From the NCBI GenBank assembly GCA_003116875.1, contig BCKT01000006.1:868001-932000 (forward strand): a stretch of 64,000 nt of DNA, written 5' to 3'. This document shows positions 56,812-64,000 of this stretch, piece by piece. The translations under genes and the position numbers were made by a program. This stretch comes from Takashimella koratensis. Its lineage: Eukaryota > Basidiomycota > Tremellomycetes > Trichosporonales > Tetragoniomycetaceae. The notes beneath the pieces were generated by a model. That model was given only the letters and a program-made list of their open reading frames with translations. It did not search any database and was not told the DNA's origin. Every line of letters starts with the position of its first letter. Position 1 is the stretch's first letter.

Positions 56812-57424
56812 ATGTCAAACGACGATCTAAATTCAGACCACGGTCTCAAAATAGACCTATCAGAGAGCGCAGCGGATTGGAAAGATGCTTACGAGAAGAT
56901 TGACAGCATGTGCACGGTGGAAAACCAGCGAAACCTGAGTCTGTACCCACCTTTTGGGTGGGACTCGACTTTTGTCGCTTCATGTCAGTCTTTCAGCAAT
57001 GCCATTTGTGAAGCTTTGGCTCTGAACCCTCCTCTGCTTGCTATGTCGGCTTTCGAGGAATTTGCGACAGCCGCTAAAGACTTTGCCACCCGATTGAGAG
57101 CACAGAATCTCCCCGAAAACTCAGGTATCATCACAGAGCTTGAGAAAGCGGATACAGATCTCTCTGCCGTCTCCAAGCTGTCTTCAGAGGATGAAGTTTG
57201 GTGAGTAACGCGGATACGCTAGACCTGACACCTCTTCCAGGGCCTACAGTCTTGTTAGCGGAACTATTGAGCGTCTTACCGATCAGCAGGTGAAGGACCG
57301 CACCAAACAATTGGAGAAGAGGGATGCTGCTGTCAAGGACATGGAAACGATCGTGACGAGCATGGGTGTGGTCGCTACTGCCAGTGTTCTGATGGCAGTC
57401 AACAATATCTTGAACCTTTTGTAA
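56812..57424 (+). CDS. Small-paralogue family, right array copy 5 (membrane-anchored)
   Basis: Exons 56812..57200 and 57241..57424 (40-nt phase-2 intron splitting TG|G), 190 residues. N-terminal motif ESAADWKDAYEKIDSM; core FVASCQSFSNAICEALAL, then FEEFATAAKDFATRLRAQN and a Glu/Leu helix. Exon 2: AYSLVSGTIERLTDQQVKDR, a charged helix, and the hydrophobic end MGVVATASVLMAVNNILNLL. This copy gives the clearest bridge to the left array: W, F....F....AL and AF......KD align with the copy at 13295-14004. Probably an intracellular tail-anchored protein; role unknown. Confidence 0.75.
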
Positions 57425-57857
57425 CCCCCCCTTTTTAGCATCTGAATCCAAGGCAGAAGGTTGAGCAAGCCGAAGGAGTCTGCATTTACGTACGTTGCAT
57501 GAATGATGACACAATAAGCTTGCCCATTTACTCGGGGGCAGGGATGGGACTCTTCCCCTCCAGCTTCCCTTCCCCCCTCCCCCCCTCCCCCTCCTCATAC
57601 CACACCCCCAAACCCCTCGCGTCATCTCTGCCCCACCAACCCCCCCCCCCCCCCCACCCCCACACCATCACCTACTCACACACCACACCCCCTCGCCACA
57701 CCCCCACACCCTCCGAGAGCCCCGCCCCAAACGGGGGCGTGGTGCTTGGTCTCCTGTCGTCGCCCCTCTTCCCCATGGCGCCTCGGTGACCACGCGGCCC
57801 AGCGAAACAGCGACTCGACCATCATCGGCGCTGTCCGTTGCTATACGGCCCTGACTT
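57425..57857. repeat. C-rich low-complexity tract
   Basis: From about 57545 to 57730 the plus strand is composed mostly of C with CACC and CCCCT words, including a 15-base C run at 57641..57655. No gene supported. Such tracts can form i-motif/G-quadruplex structures and are poor templates for sequencing. Confidence 0.7.
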
Positions 57858-58550
57858 TTGGGCGCAGCGAGCCAGTCGCTGCGACAAGGGGGTTCCACGC
57901 CCGAGCCCCACAGATCAGTGCCTAGCAGGAGTTCGCCAATCGGCGCCACCGAGCCAACGGCCCCGCAAGGCATTCTCTCATCGCAGACATCTGGAGCTGT
58001 CAATCTCTCGAACCATATCCCCATTTCTTGGCGACCGACCAATTGCCTCTCGGATGAGGCAGCAAGAGCCATCCTCAACCCTGCCGAGATGGAATCCATT
58101 GGCGAATGTCCCGAATTTGGATCACAACTCGCCTCGGGAAAGGACATTGTCAGGAACGGTGAAGCCATCCCACCCTTGCTCGTCAACGATATCCAAGTAT
58201 CGTTTGACAAGAGGCACCCGTGTCTGCTCACGGGCGCCCAATATCTCGCGGATGCACGGGGCGGCCACCCCTTGCTCAAAGCCTTCGTCGACTTCATCGT
58301 ACCGACGCTCAAACGTCACGGAACAGCAGATCAAATCTACGGGTTTGGTCAGTTGTTCCGCACCGGCGGATTGAAGAACGGGAAGCGCAAGGATGGGACG
58401 GGATTTGAGGGGGGAGCGGGAATGAAGATGGTGAGGGTGAAGCTGGGCGAGATTAGGAAGGGAGGAGATGCGGTTGTGAAAACCAAAATTGACGCTGTTG
58501 TCAAGTCATTGGGAGCGAAATACGCCTCGCACATTGGTTGGTCTGGTTGA
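57858..58550 (+). CDS. Uncharacterised protein, 5' end unresolved
   Basis: Open frame of 230 codons to a TGA at 58548..58550. The frame opens with TTG; the first ATG lies near 58089 (MESIGECPEFGSQL), so either the protein is about 154 residues or upstream exon(s) are missing. The sequence looks like a folded domain: LLVNDIQVSFDKRHPCLLTG, then HPLLKAFVDFIVPTLKRHG and a Gly/Lys-rich loop. Preference for C-ending codons supports coding. It does not resemble the small-paralogue family between whose copies it lies. I recognise no family. Confidence 0.5.
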   Translation: MGAASQSLRQGGSTPEPHRSVPSRSSPIGATEPTAPQGILSSQTSGAVNLSNHIPISWRPTNCLSDEAARAILNPAEMESIGECPEFGSQLASGKDIVRNGEAIPPLLVNDIQVSFDKRHPCLLTGAQYLADARGGHPLLKAFVDFIVPTLKRHGTADQIYGFGQLFRTGGLKNGKRKDGTGFEGGAGMKMVRVKLGEIRKGGDAVVKTKIDAVVKSLGAKYASHIGWSG

Positions 58551-59491
58551 ATAGTGTGTTGTATTCTTTGTGGGGCCCTTTCTGCGTGTATAAACCGCTA
58601 TTTTTCTGGCTTCTTCTTTCTATGTATGACATACTCAGGTGTTCCCAATCGTACACCTTTTGCCCAGCTTTCATCTTTTTTCGACAACGGGGTGGCGGAA
58701 GGAGTGGTGTCATAGCGCCACTATCTCGTTATTTGATAACGAACTGTGCCAAGCCATCAGACGAAGCGGATATATCGTAACCCGTGGACAGATAGTTGCC
58801 TCTTGAATAAATTAACCTATCAGAGGGCAAACGCTACTGTACCGCTACCACAGGGGGCTTCTTGGATCGCCGCGCTTCGCTCAGCCGCTGCGGCGGGTTT
58901 GGATGGAGCGCCTGAGTAAAGCCTGCCGTTGATACAGATCTGATACGTGTCGGGCTCGATGTCGATATCCAAGCTCTTGAGTATGATCAGCTCTCCCCAC
59001 CAACAAGCCAAAATGTGCCTTCCAGATCTCGGTGAAAGGATGAAAGCGACAGGTTGGGGGTGTTTCTCGTCAGTCAAGAGATTTTTCCAGGGTGGAGACT
59101 GATTCGCTCGGTCGAAGTCCACCTTGGCCGTCCGCCGACGCCTTCAACCCTTTTGGAAGACGATTCCCTGGCGCGAGGTGCTGCAGAGCACGCAATGGGG
59201 TCACGGAGTCTCCGTGAACGTGTTAGAAAGTGCTTTCGCGACTCTCAGAGAAAGGAGGAAAGCGACAAGGTGGAAGCTGTCTCTTGTCAAGCTGTTTCTT
59301 GTCGCTCAACGGAACGTTCCTACGTCATCAAGTGATTAGGCGGCACCACAATTGTCTTGGACGAGGTCAGAAAGCCCCCCCCCCCCCCCCACCGCCCTCA
59401 AAATGTTAGTACCACAACAACAACCAGCCCGACGCCAGCCACCGCCGTCTTGACCATCCATACGACACTTTGAGTACAATCAAGACCAATC
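58551..59491. other. Spacer with a partial copy of the array promoter
   Basis: Positions 59030..59060 (GTGAAAGGATGAAAGCGACAGG) resemble the AAAGGA-GAAAGCGACA part of the block at 59220..59300, so an older partial duplicate may lie here. A C run occupies 59375..59390, about 100 bp upstream of the next start. A minus-strand open frame (58820..59122, 100 codons) has no clear support. Confidence 0.4.
59220..59335 (+). promoter_or_regulatory. Duplicated upstream block, first of three
   Basis: Contains TGTTAGAAAGTGCTTTCGCG, CTCTCAGAGAAAGGAGGAAA, GCGACAAGGTGGAAGCTGT and a CAACGGA..TTCCTAC..CATCAAG end. The same words in the same order occur at 60493..60590 upstream of the next copy, and a decayed version (TGCTAGAAAGCGCT, GGATGCAAGCGAC) at 61800..61850 upstream of the third. 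Confidence 0.7.
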
Positions 59492-60135
59492 ATGAGCCCC
59501 GCTGCCTCAAGCTTCAACCCGGAAGCCCGACTTTCTCTCGAGGGGTTCGAGGACCAGTGGCGAGAGATCTACTATCAGCTCTCGCTCATCGGCAGAATCG
59601 AACTCGACCGCGAAAGCAGCCCCTTCGCTTCCTCGTCTGTACCCGAATACAAAGATCTCCTCGCTTCTTGCGACGCATTGCGTGACGCCATCCTCATATC
59701 TCTCGAGAGAAAACGGCCTCTCCCCAAGGATTTGCTCGAGCGCGTCAGCGCCGCAACAAGGGCGTACGCGGAGACTCTCCGGGGCTCATCCAACCACACT
59801 GGCGCTAGACTCGAAAGTCTGGAAGCGGCAGTGACAAGCTTTGCTCTGGCAGCAACGGGCGAGTCGTGAGTGGTATCGGAATGTATCTAACTTGAGGCTG
59901 ATTCTTCGGCTCTAGAGCTCACAAGCTTACTCAGGCAGGTGTTAACTCCCTTGCTGTACATCGAGTCCTGACTCACGTCGAGGATTCGGCCCACTACCAA
60001 GCCACTGAACAGGCGCGTGCGGCATACCTGAGGGAAAACCCTGTCGGCTTCGTCGCCGAGGCTGTGACTCAGGCTTTGACTGAATTTGTGACCGACTTTG
60101 TTACCAAACTCTCCGGTTTCTTTGGTGGAACCTAG
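59492..60135 (+). CDS. Small-paralogue family, right array copy 6 (intact)
   Basis: Exons 59492..59865 and 59916..60135 (50-nt phase-2 intron, GTGAGT donor, CTGATTCTTCGGCTCTAG end), 197 residues. N-terminal motif LEGFEDQWREIYYQLSLI; core YKDLLASCDALRDAILISLE, then an Ala-rich helix. Exon 2 opens AHKLTQAGVNSLAVHRVL and ends with an amphipathic rather than fully hydrophobic helix (VTQALTEFVTDFVTKLSGFF). Its promoter and 3' region are duplicated with the next copy, so the unit is a recent tandem duplication. Function unknown. Confidence 0.72.
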
Positions 60136-60729
60136 TACTTCGGCATTGTCGGTAGCTGCTCAGTACAGTTCTAGTACTACAGTACCAACTCACACACCGT
60201 GGAAGGTTTCCAGTTTGACAGAGGATCGGTTTGATTGTGATGACAAACTAGCATTGCTTGCCAGCGGCTCTAGCTTGGAGACGTCAACGGCAAGGTTTTT
60301 TTTGAGGAGCCATGCACACCATCCTCGCTTTTGGTACAGAGCGAACTTTTCCCTAGGCTGCTATGGTGGCAACCCTCTCAGTGCCACCTCACCGCCCCAC
60401 CGGTCTTTCCCGCGTTCCCATACCCTCTTTCTCCCCCTCGAAGCCGAACTCAACGCGGCGTGACGGTTTGGAGCAATGCATCTGGGCGAACATGCTAGAA
60501 AGTGCTTTCCCGCCTCTCAAAGAAAGGATAAAGCGACAGGGTGGAGCTGTTTCTTAAAGATCAACGGAGATTCCTACCTCATCAAAGTAGCTTAACAGCT
60601 CCATGTGTGGTTTGGGCTAAAGCCTTCCCCTCACCGCCAAGAGTTTCTTACTGCAACAACCACATCCACCGGTCCCCAGGCCAACAACTCGATCGTCACC
60701 ACATATCCTCGAGCAAACCAAGACCAATC
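60136..60729. other. Spacer: duplicated 3' segment plus duplicated promoter block
   Basis: 60205..60300 (GGTTTCCAGTTTGACAGAGG, TTGCTTGCCA, CTAGCTTGGAG) matches 61399..61480 downstream of the next copy (GAGTTCCAGTTTGAAAGAGG, TTGCTTGCCA, CTAGCTTGGAG). 60493..60590 matches the promoter block at 59220..59335. Together these define a tandem repeat unit of about 1.2 kb. Confidence 0.7.
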
Positions 60730-61342
60730 ATGGAGACCATTGCTTCGACTTCAGACACCAAGGCCGGTCTCGATCTCTCGGGATCTAAAGCGAGGTGGGA
60801 AGCAATACACAGCGACCTCACAAAACTCTGCAACATCAACGACATTCGCTCGCAAATTCCCCACCCGCCCTACCCGTGGATTTCTGGCTTCATCAAGTCT
60901 TGCGAAGACTTCCACACAGCGAATCGCAGCTCGCTTGACTCCAAGCAACCACTTTCATGGACCCAAATCAGGCTCTTCGGGAAGGCGGCAAGAGACTTCG
61001 CGGGGGTATTGGGTCATCCGGGCCTTACTACCGAGCCCAAGCTCCAAGCTGTCCTGGACGCGACAGCCGACGCATTCGAGGAAGCGTCAACAAGAGACTC
61101 CAAGGAGTGAGAGCAATCATGATATCTCGACATGTGGCTACTCTTCGTACCACAGGGCCGTCCTTCTCGTCGAAAAAACTCTCCTCACTCTTTGCACGAA
61201 ACATGCGGACGATTGAGATGAACAGGTGAAAACTTGGGGAAAGGCTGTCGAGGCGGATCCTGTCAACAGGCTGACAGGGTTTGCCACTGCTGTATTGACC
61301 AAGTTGAAGGAGGAAGTGTCCCGCATCTTTGGAGAGCCCTGA
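60730..61342 (+). pseudogene. Small-paralogue family, right array copy 7, in-frame TGA in exon 2
   Basis: Exons 60730..61106 and 61156 onward (49-nt phase-2 intron, GTGAGA donor, CCACAG acceptor). Exon 1 is intact: GLDLSGSKARWEAIHSDL, then FIKSCEDFHTANRSSLD and FGKAARDFAGVLG. Exon 2 (AVLLVEKTLLTLCTKHADD) meets a TGA at 61214..61216, giving 145 residues. The same frame then stays open for 41 codons to 61342, and that part (WGKAVEADPVNRLTGFATAV ending SRIFGEP) matches the C-terminus of copy 6. So this is a single nonsense change in an otherwise preserved gene, a readthrough site, or a sequence error. Confidence 0.65.
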
Positions 61343-62031
61343 TTGCACTCCAAAGTCGGTAGCTACACATTACTTTCTGCAGCAGTAGCCATCCGTACAG
61401 TTTGAAGAGTTCCAGTTTGAAAGAGGGTCGTTTGATTCCGATGCCAGGTTTATTTGCTTGCCAAACACTAGCTTGGAGGCAGACAGAGGCAAGGAAGGGT
61501 CTTCTCACTATCCCCTGAACCGTCTCCAAGCTACGATCCTGGTCTTCAGGCTTGTTCGCATTCACCCAGACTGCCCTCTGGGTATCACGTCACTGCTCCC
61601 CTGCGCTATCCCCCCCTCCTTAGGCGAGCCCCCACCCTCAACACTGACCGTCATTCCCCAACTCTTTGCCCAGAACCGACCCACAAGGCCTTGAGAGCAG
61701 GTGACAAGCTCCGGCCGGTTGACAACTCGAGGCGCCTTCTGAAGCCAACATATTGTGGCATCTGGGGCAATGTGCATGCCTACTACGTCATGACAAACGT
61801 GCTAGAAAGCGCTCCACAGCTTGGACTGAAAGGATGCAAGCGACGATCGGTCGGTCGCCTTGGCCGTTCAAAGGAGAGAAGGCTACGTCATGAAGTCAGC
61901 AAGCAGCAATGGTTGGTGTGGGATTTGAAAGCTCACCCTCCTCTCCCCACCTTAGCTCCTCCTTCTCCCCAACCACCGACTCTCTCCAGCCCAGTCTGGA
62001 CCAAATCGCCTTGAGTTGAACCATACCCATC
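61343..62031. other. Spacer with duplicated 3' and promoter segments
   Basis: 61399..61480 is the second copy of the 3' segment at 60205..60300. 61800..61850 is the most divergent copy of the array promoter block. No gene seen. Confidence 0.6.
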
Positions 62032-62660
62032 ATGTCGACTCGAGCCGACTCTGACCTCTCCCGCAGCATCGACGTTACTGAGGAACGAGGCGAGATGAGC
62101 AAGCGCGGATGGGAGGAGCTTTACAAAGAGATTCAAGAGCTTTCCAACACCAACGACCCACCCGTTCAGAACTTTTGCTACCGTACCGATGATACATTTC
62201 GCTCGGAATGCGTCAAGCTATCCAAGTCCATTCACGATGCTCTCAACTCTTCTTCTCATTTGGTCCCAGTGTCCTGCTTTACACAATTCTCGACCGCCGC
62301 GGCCGACTTTGCGAGACGTCTACGTCGGACCGTCCATGAACATCGTCAGGACACCTATCTGATCAATGACCTGAACGCCGCCGCCTCCGAGCTTTCCCGT
62401 GTGACGTACCTGGACGACCCCGAGTGAGTAATAATGTGACCATTGTAGTACGTCCCTAACACAACCAATACAGCGTCTACTGCGCTGCTCGAGAAGCTAT
62501 CGGCATTCTCAGACACCGACAGGAGCTGGACTTTGTGGTCGCTGAGGCGTAGGCGAAGGGCGGGACCAGGAAGGAGATCCTGTCGGCGATTGGCTTGGTC
62601 GTTGGTGTTGCTGCGGCTACCGAGCTCTTGAGCATGATCAACTCTTCCTCGACCAATTGA
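62032..62660 (+). pseudogene. Small-paralogue family, right array copy 8, in-frame TAG in exon 2
   Basis: Exons 62032..62423 and 62474 onward (50-nt phase-2 intron, GTGAGT donor, CTAACACAACCAATACAG end). N-terminal motif MSKRGWEELYKEIQELS; core FRSECVKLSKSIHDALNSSS, then FTQFSTAAADFARRLRR. Exon 2 (VYCAAREAIGILRHRQELDF) meets TAG at 62550..62552, giving 156 residues. The frame continues open for 35 codons to a TGA at 62658..62660 and encodes a hydrophobic helix (EILSAIGLVVGVAAATELL) like the anchors of copies 4 and 5. The stop therefore removes just the predicted membrane anchor. Confidence 0.65.
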
Positions 62661-62749
62661 GCGAGGTTTGATCACGTGGATGTACAGAGAGATGAAAATC
62701 AGTGCGCGTCCATGGTCACAGCGATTTGCCTAGTATCTCCGATGACTAT

Positions 62750-63578
62750 CTACCACGGAACCACACCCCCCTTCTCCACCATTTTCCCGGCATCCTCATC
62801 CCTTTCACCCTCGACCACCTCTTTTACAAATTCCCCACCCTCTGAGGCATCCGAGGCACCGGCAGCTGCCATATCCTCCTTACTGAGGTACTCCCCACCG
62901 AGCCCCGTGGCGAGGTACCCGGGGTTCACAATCTGGACCAAGACCTTGTCCTCCTTGAGGACTCTCTCCCATTCCTTGGCCATCATAGTGAACGCCGTCT
63001 TGGAGGTACGGTACGACGGCATCTGGTAGTATGGACCCTTGGGCCAACCTGCCGGCGGCGACGCGTTGAAAGGCATGGGGTAGGGCAGGTACTCGAACGA
63101 CCCGACAGAGGAAGAGATGAACACGATTCGGGGAGTGGTTGATTTGAGGAGAAGAGGCACGAGGGTCTCAGTGATTACCTGGGTACCGACGACGTTGGTC
63201 TCGAACGACTTGGACCAAGCTTCGCGGGAAGTCATGGATCCGTGCGCGATGTGTCGGTCGAAGAAGGCGCCTGGGGTTAGTGACGTCAGGGAAGGGCTCA
63301 CCGGCATTGTTCACGAGCACGTCGAGGTGGCCGAATGTCTTGGAGAGGAACGAGTGGGCGTTTTGGATACTCTTGTCGTCGGTCAGGTCGAGCTGGATGA
63401 CGTCGAGCTTGTTGGAGACGGACGGGGTGGTGAGGGTGGTGATTGCCTCACGGCCACGGTCGAGAGAGCGAGAGCCGATGATGATAGTGTAGGGCTTGGG
63501 AGAGTGGTAGAGCGCTTTCACGGTCTCAAAGCCGAGGCCGGTGTTACCGCCAGTGACGAGGACGATTTTTGCTGCCAT
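62750..63578 (-). CDS. Short-chain dehydrogenase/reductase
   Basis: Classical SDR with NAD(P)-binding Rossmann fold. Exons 63578..63302 and 63270..62750 (31-nt phase-1 intron, GTGAGC donor, CTAACCCCAG acceptor), 265 residues. The cofactor motif is VTGGNTGLGFETV; the LDLTDD strand-3 Asp and the NNAG motif (split by the intron) follow; catalytic residues are Ser in FISSSVGSFE and Tyr/Lys in PSYRTSKTAF. The Ser-Arg after the second strand (GSRSLDRG) suggests NADPH. The C-terminus is Glu/Gly-rich. Resembles fungal carbonyl-reductase-like SDRs; the substrate cannot be read from the sequence. Confidence 0.92.
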
Positions 63579-63833
63579 TGTGGGAGGTGGGAGGTGGGAG
63601 GTGGGAGGTGGGNNNNNNNNNNNNNNNNNNNNNNNNNNNNNNNNNNNNNNNNNNNNNNNNNNNNNNNNNNNNNNNNNNNNNNNNNNNNNNNNNNNNNNNN
63701 NNNNNNNNNNNNNNNNNNNNNNNNNNNNNNNNNNNNNNNNNNNNNNNNNNNNNNNNNNNNNNNNNNNNNNNNNNNNNNNNNNNNNNNNNNNNNNNNNNGG
63801 GAGGTGGGAGGTGGGAGGTGGGAGGTGGTGAGG
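63579..63833. repeat. GGGAGGT minisatellite containing a 186-base assembly gap
   Basis: Heptamer GGGAGGT units flank an N run (63613..63798) on both sides in the same orientation, so the gap is almost certainly more of the same repeat. The array begins only a few bases upstream of the SDR start codon (63578), in its promoter or 5' UTR. The four-plus G-triplets per 28 bases meet the usual G-quadruplex pattern. Confidence 0.9.
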
Positions 63834-64000
63834 TGGATTGTGAGGACGTCTCGAGGTCTTATATATGTTGACAGAGCAGCACACCTCGGGCAGGCTTATG
63901 CCTATCGCGACCGAGCTTGGTCATGGTGTTGCGCTCGCTCACGTTCAGAGAGCCAAGAATGGAACAAATGGCGTTAATCGGCCATTTTCCGTAATCCACC

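Noticed and set aside
58820..59122. Minus-strand open frame of 100 codons
   Set aside because: Reads fairly well (WWGELIILKSLDIDIEPDTY) but overlaps a repeat related to the array promoter block and has no supporting splice or family evidence; left as unproven.
1..64000. CRISPR array, prokaryotic operon, transposon with terminal repeats, tRNA or rRNA genes
   Set aside because: Spliceosomal introns throughout mark fungal nuclear DNA. I saw no regularly spaced direct repeats with unique spacers, no transposase-like frame, and no tRNA-like box B sequence in a foldable context.

Overview
The window is nuclear DNA of a basidiomycete fungus, most likely a tremellomycete-like yeast; the class is my inference. 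Genes are densely packed and GC-rich, with many 35-70 nt introns (GTGAGT/GTAAGT donors, CTGAC or CTAAC branch points), and they encode eukaryotic housekeeping proteins with single-copy fungal orthologues. Exon models were built by hand from splice signals, reading phase and family similarity; overall coordinates run from start to stop codon and include introns.

Layout. 1-8.2 kb: a sugar transporter cut by the window edge, a small membrane-anchored protein, a mitochondrial-type protein divergently paired with the Hsp90 co-chaperone AHA1, and a poorly resolved gene on the minus strand. 8.6-14.0 kb: a minus-strand array of small unrecognised paralogues (about six copies, some broken) with a MYND-like remnant among them. 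14.4-51.4 kb: a conserved core of AIR1/2 (TRAMP zinc-knuckle subunit), cytosolic IleRS, a transformer-2-like splicing factor, BUD23, a GCP5/6-like gamma-tubulin complex protein, a kinesin-4-like motor, GCP2/SPC97, an unknown low-complexity protein, SPF45/RBM17, IES6, MPC1, a xylitol/sorbitol dehydrogenase and ILV2. 52-62.7 kb: a plus-strand array of eight more small paralogues. 62.7-64 kb: a short-chain dehydrogenase whose upstream region is a GGGAGGT minisatellite containing an assembly gap.

The conserved core covers nuclear RNA surveillance and splicing (AIR, TRA2, SPF45), translation and ribosome maturation (IleRS, BUD23), microtubule nucleation and transport (two gamma-tubulin complex subunits on either side of a kinesin), chromatin remodelling (IES6) and mitochondrial pyruvate/branched-chain metabolism (MPC1, ILV2).

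The most novel content is the small-gene superfamily in the two flanking arrays. Most members have a first exon of about 110-165 codons with an N-terminal Trp and a helical core, a phase-2 intron at the same relative place, and a second exon of about 50-95 codons that often ends in a hydrophobic segment. They lack signal peptides. Several copies carry a single frameshift or an in-frame stop just before the hydrophobic tail, and duplicated promoter and 3' blocks accompany the coding units. I recognise no known family.
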